Of a stretch of 64,000 nucleotides of DNA, positions 1 to 7,755 are shown one piece after another. The stretch is taken from NCBI RefSeq assembly GCF_042663585.1, contig NZ_JBHTAN010000006.1, positions 1,612,001 through 1,676,000 on the forward strand. The letters run 5' to 3'. Every line of letters begins with the position of its first letter. Within the stretch, counting starts at the first letter, position 1. Made by a program: the position numbers and the translations under genes. Source of the DNA: Natranaeroarchaeum sp042663585. GTDB taxonomy: Archaea > Halobacteriota > Halobacteria > Halobacteriales > Natronoarchaeaceae. Under the pieces are notes generated by a model. It made no database searches and was not told the origin of the DNA. It worked only from the letters and a program-made list of their open reading frames with translations.

Positions 1-323
1 AGCCACAGATCGGCGATATCGGCATGCGCGGCGAGGCGAAACGAACATCTGATGGGACCAAAGACGCCGCCGACATCGGTCTGGGCGGCGACCTCGGGCG
101 CGACAGGTTCGCTGACTGGATCGCCGGATCGGTGACGCTCGATGACGTTCCCGCAGGGATCAAACGTCTCGTAACGGCCTACGCGACCGATGCCGGCGAG
201 GAGGCGTTTTCCGAGTGGGCCGAGCGCGTCCCCGATGCAGACCTGCGGACACTGATCGACGGCGACGCCTGCGCGGAGGCGATAGCACAGGACGGCGACC
301 CCGCAGTACCGGAGGTAAACTGA
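1..323 (+). CDS. Ferredoxin-type nitrite/sulfite reductase, C-terminal end (partial)
   Basis: The frame is open from the left edge, so only about the last 107 codons are visible. The tail (PQIGDIGMRGEAKR, then AADIGLGGDLGRD, then an acidic helical end) resembles the C-terminal half of sirohaem/[4Fe-4S] nitrite and sulfite reductases of the NirA/CysI type found in haloarchaea. The cysteine ligands of the cluster lie outside the window, so activity and nitrite-versus-sulfite preference cannot be judged. Its stop (321-323) is one base before the start of the next gene, and that gene's GGAGGT ribosome site (311-316) lies inside this one. The two are therefore almost certainly one transcript with coupled translation. 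The family assignment rests on a short tail and is moderately certain. Confidence 0.6.
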   Translation, partial: PQIGDIGMRGEAKRTSDGTKDAADIGLGGDLGRDRFADWIAGSVTLDDVPAGIKRLVTAYATDAGEEAFSEWAERVPDADLRTLIDGDACAEAIAQDGDPAVPEVN

Positions 324-324
324 T

Positions 325-1572
325 ATGTCACGACGAGAGCCCGGCGTTCCCGAAACCACCAACCGAACGGTTCCGACCAAGGGTCAGGACCCCCGCGAGA
401 CCGCCGCGGAATCGACGGCACCGCCGGGCAAGACCTGGTTCCGCGACCTCGACGAGGCGGTCATCGAGTCCGACCGCTGTACGCAGTGTGGGACCTGTGT
501 TGCCGCCTGTCCCGCCGACTCCATCGGCATCGACAGCGAGATGGAGCGCCCGACGCTCGTGAAGATGTGTACCGGCTGTTCGCGGTGCTGGGACTACTGC
601 CCGCGCAGCGGAATGCGCTACGAACGACTGGTCAAGGACGTCCAGTCGTCGATTCCCGACGACGTCGGCGGCACCTACAGCGCGCAGGCTGTCGATGCAG
701 CCACGGCCGACGCCGGACAGGACGGTGGCGCGGTCACGACGCTGCTCGCCCAACTGCTCGACGCCGGGGAGATCGACGGCGCGATAGTCGCCACCGAGGG
801 CGACGAACCGCTCCACGGCGAGGCGTTCCTGGCTACCAGCCGCGAGGAACTGGTCGACAACGCCGGAAGCTTCTACAACCAGACGATGCAGGTCGGTCGG
901 ATCGAGGAGCTACTCGATGCCGCCGACCTCGACGATCCGGATATCGCCGTCGTCGGGACGCCCTGTGTCATCGAGGGCGCGACGGCGCTCGGGGAGTACG
1001 GCTACGACGGCGAACTCGACGAGATAGCGCTGACCGTCTCGCTGATGTGTACCCGCGCCTTCGAGTCTCGACGGCTTCGGGACGCCATCGCCGAACTGGG
1101 CGTCGAACCTGCCGCAGTCGAGAAACTCGACGTCAACGGCGGGACCCTCATCGGTTACGACGCCGACGGCGAGACGCTGTTCGGCGAGGACGTCGACGAG
1201 TTCGGACAGGCCGGGCTGGACGGCTGTGACGAGTGTACGGACTTCGTCGGCGGCGCGGCCGACATCACCGCCGGAAGCGTCGGTAGCGGGGACGGAAAGA
1301 CGACGCTGATCGCCCGGACCGAACGCGGCGAACGCGCCGTCGAACAGGCCAGTGATGCGCTCGAACTCGGCGACCTCGAACGTGAGCCAGTCCTGGACAA
1401 AGTGAGTTCGTGGAACGAGAAGCGCGCCCGGTCGATCATGCCCCGGGAGTACGACCCCGAAGGCGGCCTGGACATCTCCCATACGGATCACCACGACGCC
1501 TACGACGACACCGACCGGGAGCCCAGGCCGCTCAATCCCGCGCGGGTTCACCAGTACGAGGAGTGGTGCTGA
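325..1572 (+). CDS. FrhB/FpoF-type coenzyme F420 dehydrogenase beta subunit with two [4Fe-4S] clusters
   Basis: This 415-residue protein has an N-terminal 2x[4Fe-4S] ferredoxin module (Cys52, 55, 58, 62 and Cys82, 85, 88, 92, both CxxCxxCxxxC), followed by the FrhB/FdhB N- and C-terminal domains. A VGTPCVIEG segment near residue 210 and a CDECTDF segment near residue 300 are the usual cysteine positions of this family. Relatives carry FAD and oxidise F420H2, passing electrons through the clusters to a partner enzyme. The adjacent upstream gene, a nitrite/sulfite reductase, is the obvious partner. A strong Shine-Dalgarno (GGAGGT, 311-316) fixes the start. F420 specificity is inferred from the family; ferredoxin or another donor is possible. 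Confidence 0.8.
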   Translation: MSRREPGVPETTNRTVPTKGQDPRETAAESTAPPGKTWFRDLDEAVIESDRCTQCGTCVAACPADSIGIDSEMERPTLVKMCTGCSRCWDYCPRSGMRYERLVKDVQSSIPDDVGGTYSAQAVDAATADAGQDGGAVTTLLAQLLDAGEIDGAIVATEGDEPLHGEAFLATSREELVDNAGSFYNQTMQVGRIEELLDAADLDDPDIAVVGTPCVIEGATALGEYGYDGELDEIALTVSLMCTRAFESRRLRDAIAELGVEPAAVEKLDVNGGTLIGYDADGETLFGEDVDEFGQAGLDGCDECTDFVGGAADITAGSVGSGDGKTTLIARTERGERAVEQASDALELGDLEREPVLDKVSSWNEKRARSIMPREYDPEGGLDISHTDHHDAYDDTDREPRPLNPARVHQYEEWC

Positions 1573-1682
1573 TCCGGGTGCGGGCGTAGCGTCGTCTCGA
1601 CCGTCGCAACTCCCTCTTCGACGCCAGAAGTGGGTCGACCATTCCGAAACCTCCTTTTCCTGACGCCCGCGACGGCAGATAG

Positions 1683-2861
1683 ATGAACTCCCGCCGCGTC
1701 TGGGTCGTCGCAATCTTCCTGTTCGTGATGGGCGATGCCGTCGCGACCCAGATACGCGGGGCGCTTCTGGAGAGTTTCCAGACCTCGTTTGGCGTCTCCG
1801 AGGGGCTCCTTGGACTGGTCGCGCCCGCCGGCACGGTGGGTTTCGTCGTCGCAATCGTCGCCATCGGCTTCGTCTCCGGTCGGATCGACCTCAAGCGAAC
1901 CCTTCTGGTCGGCGTCGCGGCGACGACTGTCTCGCTCCTCGTGATGAGCGCCGCCCCGGTGTACTGGCTGTTTCTCACGGTGATGGTTGGGCAGGGCGCG
2001 GCAGTCGGTGCCTTCCGCGGCGTCGACCGACCGATCCTGTCCCATCTCTATCCGAGTCGTCGCGGGCGAATCTTTGCCCTCTACTCGCTGGCGTGGGCGC
2101 TGGGTGCCGTGACGGGGCCGGTCCTCGTCAACGCCGTGCTTTCCGTGACGGACTGGCGGGTCACCTACGCTATTCTCGGTCTCTTTTTCGTTCCGGTCGG
2201 CCTGCTTATCTGGCGCACGGAGCTCCCGGCCAGCACCGACAACGAACGGTCGCTCTCGCTCGACGCTCTCCGCATGCTGGTGCGCCGGCCCGCGGTTCTC
2301 GGTGCGGTGGGCTGTATGACCCTGCTCGGCGGTATCGAGGGCATCTTTTTTACGTGGCTTCCCTACTACGCGAGTACGCTCCTCTCCCGAAATCTCGCCA
2401 ATCTGTTACTCTCGACGTATCTGCTGGCGTACATCCCCGGACGGCTGTTGAACACCTGGGTGATCGAGCGCGTCCGGTATCTATATCTCGCCTTCGGCTT
2501 CACGCTGGCGTCGATTCCGGTGCTGTTCGTCACGTTTAGCGGAATCAGTGGCCGGCCCCTGTTCGCCCTCGTTTTTCTCGCCGGCTTCCTGATCTCCGGG
2601 CTCTTTCCGACCCTGCTGTCGTACGGCGTCGACGCTAACCCCGAGTACAGCGGGCCGATCAGCGCAATGACCACCGGCGGAACCTACACAGGCCTCGCCA
2701 TCGCACCGCTCGTGGTCGGGGTCGTCGCCGAACTCGCCGATATCAGGACGGCGATGTACCTCTCGCTCGTGCTTGCAGTCGCACTGCTCGTCCTGACTGT
2801 CGTGACCTGGGTGGCGACACGGAGCGGCTCGCAGGTCGACCGGGAGGCGCCCGCCGACTGA
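1683..2861 (+). CDS. Major facilitator superfamily transporter
   Basis: A 392-residue integral membrane protein with about twelve hydrophobic segments split by a polar cytoplasmic loop near residues 180-195 (RTELPASTDNERS). The basic segment between the second and third helices (SGRIDLKRT) matches the MFS loop 2-3 signature. The substrate cannot be read from the sequence. It lies 110 bases downstream of the iron-sulfur flavoprotein on the same strand. If it shares that transcript it could carry nitrite, sulfite or a related anion, but the gap is long enough for its own promoter. Assignment to the superfamily is secure, function is open. Confidence 0.85.
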   Translation: MNSRRVWVVAIFLFVMGDAVATQIRGALLESFQTSFGVSEGLLGLVAPAGTVGFVVAIVAIGFVSGRIDLKRTLLVGVAATTVSLLVMSAAPVYWLFLTVMVGQGAAVGAFRGVDRPILSHLYPSRRGRIFALYSLAWALGAVTGPVLVNAVLSVTDWRVTYAILGLFFVPVGLLIWRTELPASTDNERSLSLDALRMLVRRPAVLGAVGCMTLLGGIEGIFFTWLPYYASTLLSRNLANLLLSTYLLAYIPGRLLNTWVIERVRYLYLAFGFTLASIPVLFVTFSGISGRPLFALVFLAGFLISGLFPTLLSYGVDANPEYSGPISAMTTGGTYTGLAIAPLVVGVVAELADIRTAMYLSLVLAVALLVLTVVTWVATRSGSQVDREAPAD

Positions 2862-2906
2862 GCACCCGGGAGTACCCTCATTACCTGTCCGTGAAATGGT
2901 GTATGT

Positions 2907-3419
2907 ATGTTCCGACGCCTTCGGGAGAACGGCCCCGCCCTGCTCGTTCCGCTTGCCTGGACGTTCGTGACCGCCGTCCATCTAGATCTGGCCAGCGAGC
3001 ACGCACTGTTCGTCTCGAATCTGGTGATGGCAACCATCGTTGCCGTTTTCACGCTCCTCTCGTGGTCGGAGATGGCAGACGGCGTGTTGTTGATCTGGCG
3101 ACGCGTCCTCGTCGTCGGTTTCGTCGTTACGACGGCCGGCGTCGCTGGCTTCTTCGTCGATTCCCTGTCAGGCACGTTGTTCGCCCTCAGCATCGTTGGC
3201 TGGATGGTCGTTCCGGGCGTCGGACTTGTAGAGACGGGCCGACAGGTAACGCGAGCACCCGCCATCTATCTCGGTGGCGGCGCTCTGAGCATCGTCGGCG
3301 CGCTGGTGTACGTCGCCGGCGGGACGGCGATTGCGGGTGAGTGGGCCGCCATCCTCGGGCTTATACTTGTCAACATTGGCCAGACGGCAGGCATCCTCAA
3401 CGCCGTGTATCAGTACTGA
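2907..3419 (+). CDS. Hypothetical six-helix membrane protein
   Basis: A 170-residue protein made almost entirely of hydrophobic segments, about six predicted helices, with short charged turns (SEMADG, RQVTRAP) and a basic N-terminus (MFRRLREN) that suggests a cytoplasmic start. I do not recognise the family. It starts 45 bases after the MFS gene on the same strand. The overlapping frames on this stretch have arginine-rich shadow composition and are not credible. It probably sits in the membrane, with unknown role. Confidence 0.7.
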   Translation: MFRRLRENGPALLVPLAWTFVTAVHLDLASEHALFVSNLVMATIVAVFTLLSWSEMADGVLLIWRRVLVVGFVVTTAGVAGFFVDSLSGTLFALSIVGWMVVPGVGLVETGRQVTRAPAIYLGGGALSIVGALVYVAGGTAIAGEWAAILGLILVNIGQTAGILNAVYQY

Positions 3420-3441
3420 GACGACTGTACGAACGGTTGGT

Positions 3442-3449
3442 TTTATATG
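3442..3449 (+). promoter_or_regulatory. TATA box for the glycine-zipper gene
   Basis: TTTATATG lies with its centre about 26 bases before the ATG at 3471, the usual spacing for an archaeal TATA box feeding a leaderless transcript. No Shine-Dalgarno is present upstream of the ATG, which agrees. Confidence 0.55.
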
Positions 3450-3470
3450 ACATCTCCCTGATTTACGGCT

Positions 3471-3716
3471 ATGAAAGACAAACTCAACCTGATCTTCAAT
3501 CGGGCGAAGTACGCGGCGATCGGTGCGGCAATCGGTGCCGCGGTCGGCGGCGTCGTTAGTCGGAACGCCGCGAGCACGGGCGGGGCAATCGGCGGACTCC
3601 TCGGTGCGACCCTCGGCGAGACGCGTGTCAGTGCCGAAAACGCGTTCACCGAGTTCAAAGAGAGCGTCAGCGAGTACGGAGTCACCGGCAAGAAGGATAA
3701 CGACAGCAGCGAGTAA
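3471..3716 (+). CDS. Small glycine-zipper protein
   Basis: An 81-residue protein with a glycine/alanine-rich zipper at about residues 16-50 (AAIGAAIGAAVGG, then GGAIGGLLGATLGE), flanked by a basic N-terminus and a polar, helical C-terminus ending DNDSSE. Glycine-zipper segments of this kind pack in membranes or self-assemble. No partner or function can be inferred. A TATA box 26 bases upstream of the ATG supports the start and an independent leaderless transcript. Confidence 0.65.
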   Translation: MKDKLNLIFNRAKYAAIGAAIGAAVGGVVSRNAASTGGAIGGLLGATLGETRVSAENAFTEFKESVSEYGVTGKKDNDSSE

Positions 3717-3883
3717 GTCAGCGCGATAGTTCGATCTGTTCTCGCAGTGCTGGCGAAGCGGGATATTGCCCCCGAGTCGTCGAATAGATGCTCGTGCCCA
3801 GCGCTGTGAGTGCGACGATGAGGCGGATAACCGTAGCCTGTTCGTGAGACTCTCAGCGTGCGGCCGTTCCTAACAATTCTGGA

Positions 3884-3902
3884 AAAATATTGGAAATATT
3901 TT
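3884..3902. promoter_or_regulatory. Perfect AT-rich palindrome upstream of the DUF4397 lipoprotein
   Basis: AAAATATT-GGA-AATATTTT is a perfect inverted repeat with a 3-base centre in an otherwise gene-free gap (3717-3977), 76 bases before the lipoprotein start. Its size and symmetry suit a dimeric regulator's operator. A role as an upstream promoter element is equally possible. No known operator matches it. Confidence 0.35.
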
Positions 3903-3977
3903 GGACTAAACTGGGTCTCTTACTGGAAACATCTGGGGAATTGTTCATACACTCTCTACCCTTTCCGCTAAACGAAC

Positions 3978-5378
3978 ATGTCTGATCCCAGACGGCGGAC
4001 GGTGCTGAAGACGGTTGGTGGAGTCACGGTGGTTGGTTCCCTTGCTGGATGTGTCAGCGATGATCCTGAGGAAGAGGTAGAACCATCTGCAAGTAATGAC
4101 AACGATGACGACGATGACACCGACGAGACGGACGATACCGACGAACCGGAGGCGGACTCGTCACTCCGCGTTGCACACCTCTCGCCGGACGCTCCGAACG
4201 TCGATGTGTACGTCGACGGCGACGCAGTACTCGAGAACGTTCCGTTCCGCACGGTCAGCGATTACCTCGACCTGCCAACGGGCACCTACGACGTCAAAAT
4301 CACGGCGGCCGGCGATCCGGACACGGTCGTCTTCGACGAGACGCTCGAACTCACTGCCGGTACGTTTACCGCAGCGGCACTCGGCGAACTGGCCGACGAA
4401 AACCAGCCGTTCGATGTCGGAGTGTTCGAGGACGACCGCTCAGATCCCGGTAGCGATGCTCGGGTCACACTCGTTCACGCCTCTCCGGACGCACCGAACG
4501 TCGACGTGACCGTCGGCGGCGACCCGCTGTTCGAGGACGTCCCGTTCGGTGCCGCCGGGACGGTCGAAGTCCCTGCTGGCGATTACAAACTCCAGGTCCG
4601 ACCCGCAACCGAGGACAACGACGGCGATGTCGTCGATACGTTCAAGTTCCCGGCGGAGGCGGGGACCGTGTACACTGCGTTCGCCGTCGGCTACCTCGCT
4701 CCGGATGCTGCCCCTGCCGACGTCCCCTTCGATCTGGAAGTCTCCGTCGATGCCAGATACGAAGAGGAGGAGGACACGGCACTCCGCGTTGCGCATCTCT
4801 CACCGGACGCTCCGAACGTCGACGTCTACGTCGATGGCGACGCGGTGCTCGAGGATGTCCCGTTCCGCACGGTGAGTGACTATCTCGGTCTTCAATCGGG
4901 GACGTACGACATCAAGATCACGGCGGCTGGCGATCCGGACACGGTCGTCTTCGACGAGACACTCGAGCTTTCTGCCGGTGCATTTACCGCAGCGGCGCTC
5001 GGCGAACTGGCCGACGAAAACCAGCCGTTCAGCGTTGAACTGTACGAGGACGACCGCTCAGATCCCGGCAGCGATGCTCGGGTCACGCTCGTTCACGCCT
5101 CCCCGGACGCACCGAACGTCGACGTGACCGTCGGCGGCGACCCGCTGTTCGAGGACGTCCCGTTCGGTGCCGCCGGGACGGTCGAAGTCCCTGCTGGCGA
5201 TTACAAACTCCAGGTCCGACCCGCAACCGAGGACAACGACGGCGATGTCGTCGATACGTTCAAGTTCCCGGCGGAGGCGGGGACCGTGTACACTGCGTTC
5301 GCCGTCGGCTACCTCGCTCCGGATGCTGCCCCTGCCGACGTCCCCTTCGATCTGGAAGTCGCTGTCGACGCCGACTGA
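3978..5378 (+). CDS. Tat-exported lipoprotein with four DUF4397 domains (A-B-A-B)
   Basis: A 466-residue secreted protein. The N-terminus has a twin-arginine motif (RRRTVLK) and a lipobox (SLAGC), so it should be exported folded and lipid-anchored. An Asp/Glu/Thr-rich linker (about residues 30-58) follows. Two 206-residue modules come next, each made of a domain opening LRVAHLSPDAPNVDVYVDG and a second opening RVTLVHASPDAPNVDV. These are DUF4397 beta-domains, common in archaeal and bacterial surface proteins and of unknown ligand. The second half of each module is identical at the DNA level over about 258 bases, whereas the first halves differ by many silent changes. It is probably a cell-surface protein. 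Confidence 0.85.
   Translation: MSDPRRRTVLKTVGGVTVVGSLAGCVSDDPEEEVEPSASNDNDDDDDTDETDDTDEPEADSSLRVAHLSPDAPNVDVYVDGDAVLENVPFRTVSDYLDLPTGTYDVKITAAGDPDTVVFDETLELTAGTFTAAALGELADENQPFDVGVFEDDRSDPGSDARVTLVHASPDAPNVDVTVGGDPLFEDVPFGAAGTVEVPAGDYKLQVRPATEDNDGDVVDTFKFPAEAGTVYTAFAVGYLAPDAAPADVPFDLEVSVDARYEEEEDTALRVAHLSPDAPNVDVYVDGDAVLEDVPFRTVSDYLGLQSGTYDIKITAAGDPDTVVFDETLELSAGAFTAAALGELADENQPFSVELYEDDRSDPGSDARVTLVHASPDAPNVDVTVGGDPLFEDVPFGAAGTVEVPAGDYKLQVRPATEDNDGDVVDTFKFPAEAGTVYTAFAVGYLAPDAAPADVPFDLEVAVDAD
4485..4742 (+). repeat. Exact direct repeat, copy 1 (DUF4397 B domain)
   Basis: By eye this stretch is identical base for base to 5103-5360, 618 bases (206 codons) downstream. The flanking A-domain halves of the same duplication have accumulated silent differences. 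That pattern fits gene conversion or a second, recent duplication restricted to the B domain. Confidence 0.85.
5103..5360 (+). repeat. Exact direct repeat, copy 2 (DUF4397 B domain)
   Basis: Second copy of the 258-base identical stretch inside the same lipoprotein gene. Identity ends at 5361 (G against T at 4743). Confidence 0.85.
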
Positions 5379-5739
5379 GTCGGGTGTTCGCCAGCCTCGA
5401 CCGGCCCCACCCCTCACAGTCGACCTCCTTCTTGACTGGATCCGTCTTCATTGCTCGGACTGCGTGAACGGTGAGGCTCCGAACCACCGAGAGAGCAACG
5501 CTCTCCCGAACTCTCGACCGTTCGCTGCGCTCACTTACGTGAACCCGCGGCTTCGACGCGAATCGCGCACGTCCTCACGGAGCGTTCGCTCACCGACGTT
5601 CCCGACATGTGGCCTTGTTGAAATCCTCAAGCGGTGACAGATTTCAGCGGCTGTGCTGAACACAGGGCCCGTATGTTGCGACGGAACCACCGAAACCGGT
5701 CGGTATTCCGCATGCATATTCACCGCTCGGCCTGATTGG
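5379..5739. other. Gene-free gap with tRNA-end relic, hairpin and possible IS-end remnant
   Basis: No credible gene in 361 bases. From 5471 it holds GGTGAGGCTCCGAACCACCG, which resembles the 3' end of tRNA-Met, followed by the hairpin GAGAGC-AAC-GCTCTC (5490-5504) and CTGCGCTCAC. Near 5610-5670, GGCCTTGTTGAAATCC and the small palindrome CTGTG-CTGAA-CACAG look like insertion-sequence end debris. That last reading is from memory and uncertain. Confidence 0.4.
5471..5490 (-). repeat. Degenerate tRNA-Met 3'-end copy A (relic att-like site)
   Basis: GGTGAGGCTCCGAACCACCG shares the exact 10-mer GCTCCGAACC with the 3' end of the tRNA-Met gene at 7808-7957, in the same orientation. It is followed at once by a hairpin and CTGCGCTC, as in copy C at 7656. 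Interpretation as a relic attachment site is inference. Confidence 0.35.
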
Positions 5740-6279
5740 TCAGCCCCAGAAATCGAGTACGTTATCGACAGCTCTGTCAACGAAACTTTCCTGATATCGC
5801 ACCAGGAGTTGCATGGTTAGTTCGTCGTCAGTAACGGTATAGAACGTGGTCCGGCCATCCCGAACCTTGGACACAATCCCGTTCTCGATGAGGCGTGACA
5901 CGTGCCAGGACACCGTCGCCGGTGCCACGCCGAGTTCCTCGGCAATCGCTCGGTTCCGGGCCGTGTCCTCCTCCAGCAAGAACAGCAGAATATGACGTGT
6001 CGTCTCGTACCGAAGCGACGAAAGGATCGCACGCTCCTCCTCATCGAGTTCCTCGGCGACGAACAGTCGGCGTTTGCCCTGGTGATCCTGACTCGTGAGC
6101 ACGTCATAGTTCTCGAGAGTGCGCAGGTGATGCTGGACGAGTCCCGTCTCCATATCGAGGTCGCGCTTGAGCTGACTGAAGTGGACCCCTGGATTTGCCT
6201 GAACGTACTCGAAGATTTCCTTGCGCGTCTCCAACTCAAGGATATCGTCTTCGTCGTCGTGGGGGCGGCGTCTAGCCAT
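5740..6279 (-). CDS. Winged-helix transcriptional regulator with two HTH units
   Basis: A 179-residue protein that starts at MARRRPHDDEDD; the in-frame extension beyond it has non-coding composition. Residues about 15-75 form a winged helix (IFEYVQANPGVHFSQLKRDL, then LVQHHLRTLENYDVL). Residues about 95-160 form a second one (RNRAIAEELGVAPATVSWHV, then IENGIVSKVRDGRTTFYTVT). Tandem wHTH regulators like this are common in haloarchaea. It follows the DUF7521 membrane-protein gene on the same strand after 52 bases and probably shares its promoter. That pairing recurs in haloarchaea and suggests the two act together, perhaps as a membrane sensor and its regulator. Target genes are unknown. Confidence 0.8.
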   Translation of the reverse strand: MARRRPHDDEDDILELETRKEIFEYVQANPGVHFSQLKRDLDMETGLVQHHLRTLENYDVLTSQDHQGKRRLFVAEELDEEERAILSSLRYETTRHILLFLLEEDTARNRAIAEELGVAPATVSWHVSRLIENGIVSKVRDGRTTFYTVTDDELTMQLLVRYQESFVDRAVDNVLDFWG

Positions 6280-6331
6280 CGTGCATGTCCTCAGTTCCGT
6301 TTGTGTGAGCCGACTCGGGGGATTTGGAGAG

Positions 6332-6628
6332 TCATGGTGGTCGCCACTCGAAGCGCCGTACCACAGTCGCCAACAGGAGGAGTGCGATTCCGAGTGCGAA
6401 CAGGCTCGTGAGCAACTCGAAGTGAGGGATGCCCTCCTCGAGGAGGTCGTCACCGACTTCCAGCAGGAGATCGGTCGCGAGTAATGCAGCGAGCAGCGCG
6501 AGGATCAGGACGCGACGCATCCGGGTGCGGTAGTAGGCAAGCGCGGTGACGATGAACACCGCCGTCGTAACCAGGAGTGTGAGAGCCCGGATGAACGTCT
6601 CAGGCTCGAACAGTTCGATCTCCGTCAT
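6332..6628 (-). CDS. DUF7521-like three-helix membrane protein
   Basis: A 98-residue protein with three hydrophobic helices (about residues 13-32, 38-57 and 70-90). An acidic amphipathic stretch (LEVGDDLLEEGIPHFELL) lies between the second and third, and the C-terminus is basic (RRFEWRPP). The architecture and its neighbour, a tandem-wHTH regulator, match the haloarchaeal DUF7521 family as I remember it. A TATA-like ATTTAGG (6652-6658, read on the minus strand) lies about 26 bases before the start, so the transcript is probably leaderless. Function unknown. Confidence 0.65.
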   Translation of the reverse strand: MTEIELFEPETFIRALTLLVTTAVFIVTALAYYRTRMRRVLILALLAALLATDLLLEVGDDLLEEGIPHFELLTSLFALGIALLLLATVVRRFEWRPP

Positions 6629-6724
6629 AGGATGTAGGGGTATGTGGAAGCCACCTAAATGGTTGGCGTGTCGATCGGTATGTCACCCAAGCGGCGGTGC
6701 GACCCGGTCACCTATGTCGCCAGA

Positions 6725-7315
6725 CTACTCGTCTTCAGTCTCGGTCTCCAGCACCGTGCCGTCGTCCGCGTGGACAGCGACTTCGGTTTCCGCGCCGTTC
6801 GATGCCACGAGTTCGACCTCGTAGGCGGGTGTGGCATCCTCGCTTTCGAGTTCGACTTCCTCGATGTCTCCGTCAGCCTCGGCGGTTGCGATATCGGTCG
6901 CTTCCTCCTCGGAGAGGCTGACATCGCCGGGCGCAACAGACTCCTCGTCCTCGTCTTCCATCTCATCGTCCTCGTCTTCCGACTCTGTTTCGAGGACCGT
7001 GCCGTCGTTCGCGTGGACAGCGACTTCGGTTTCCGCGCCGTTTGATGCCACGAGTTCGACCTCGTAGGCGGGTGTGCCATCCTCGCTTTCGAGTTCGACT
7101 TCCTCGACGTCTCCGTCAGCCTCGGCGGTTGCGATATCGATCGCTTCCTCCTCGGAGAGTGAGACGTCGCTTTCCGCAATCGAGTCGTCATCATCGCCGT
7201 AATCTAGTGGGGACGACCCGGAATCCTGTGCAAGTGCCAAGCCGCCGGCGGCGGTGACCAGTAGTGTGAGTGCGACGATACCTACTCCAAACAGCGTTCG
7301 ACGATTGCGTTTCAT
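6725..7315 (-). CDS. Secreted protein with two PepSY domains
   Basis: A 196-residue protein starting MKRNRRTLFG with one N-terminal hydrophobic segment (about residues 11-31: GIVALTLLVTAAGGLALAQ) that serves as signal peptide or anchor. Two PepSY units of about 70 residues follow, each beginning SLSEEEAxDIATAEADGD and ending AVHAxDGTVLETE, joined by an extremely acidic linker (about ten Asp/Glu). PepSY domains are found on peptidase propeptides and surface proteins and are thought to bind or inhibit. The two units come from an internal duplication (243-base offset). The longer in-frame upstream extension is not coding. Likely extracellular. Confidence 0.8.
   Translation of the reverse strand: MKRNRRTLFGVGIVALTLLVTAAGGLALAQDSGSSPLDYGDDDDSIAESDVSLSEEEAIDIATAEADGDVEEVELESEDGTPAYEVELVASNGAETEVAVHANDGTVLETESEDEDDEMEDEDEESVAPGDVSLSEEEATDIATAEADGDIEEVELESEDATPAYEVELVASNGAETEVAVHADDGTVLETETEDE
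6756..6926 (-). repeat. PepSY duplication, copy 1
   Basis: Aligns with 6999-7169 at an offset of 243 bases (81 codons) with only about ten differences seen by eye, several of them silent. This is a recent in-frame duplication. Confidence 0.75.
6999..7169 (-). repeat. PepSY duplication, copy 2
   Basis: Second copy of the PepSY-coding repeat described at 6756-6926. Confidence 0.75.
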
Positions 7316-7506
7316 TGGTGGTTGACTGCATATACGGGTTAGTGGCTCTCGGTAAAGTGTCGTTTGGTATATGAGTCTAGCAGTGGTACGCGCCTCTAAC
7401 GACTGCATATAGCAGATTTCGCATTCCGATGAATTCACGCTCTGTATTCAGCACGCTGTTCCCATCAACTTCAGAGGGTTTCCACAAGGCCCGACGTATG
7501 AGAATC

Positions 7507-7526
7507 GGGGGTGGCTCTGAACCACG
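7507..7526 (-). repeat. Degenerate tRNA-Met 3'-end copy B
   Basis: GGGGGTGGCTCTGAACCACG resembles the tRNA 3' end (CGGGGAGGGCTCCGAACC) at most positions, in the same orientation. It is followed directly by an 11-bp perfect hairpin (7526-7551) and TTACGCTCG. Confidence 0.35.
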
Positions 7527-7655
7527 GAACGACTCGCCAACGAGTCGTTCCTGGCTTACGCTCGTGCATCTCGCATGAGACCGACGGAATCTTTGCTTGT
7601 CCCGGCCGCTTCTTCCGGACTCGTCACTCACACGGCTCGTAACTCGTCGTCGAAG

Positions 7656-7678
7656 AAGTGCTCGGGGAGGGCTCGAAC
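7656..7678 (-). repeat. Near-exact tRNA-Met 3'-end copy C
   Basis: Matches 7805-7828 (the end of tRNA-Met) over 23 bases with one substitution and one single-base gap, in direct orientation 149 bases away. It is followed by the hairpin GAGAAGAGC-AA-GCTCTTCTC. Direct repeats of a tRNA 3' end are the usual footprint of tRNA-targeting integrases. Confidence 0.6.
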
Positions 7679-7755
7679 GACGAGAAGAGCAAGCTCTTCT
7701 CTCCTCTGCGCTCGCATACGCTCGCGCAGATCCTGCGGGTTCGGAGCGTATCGTA

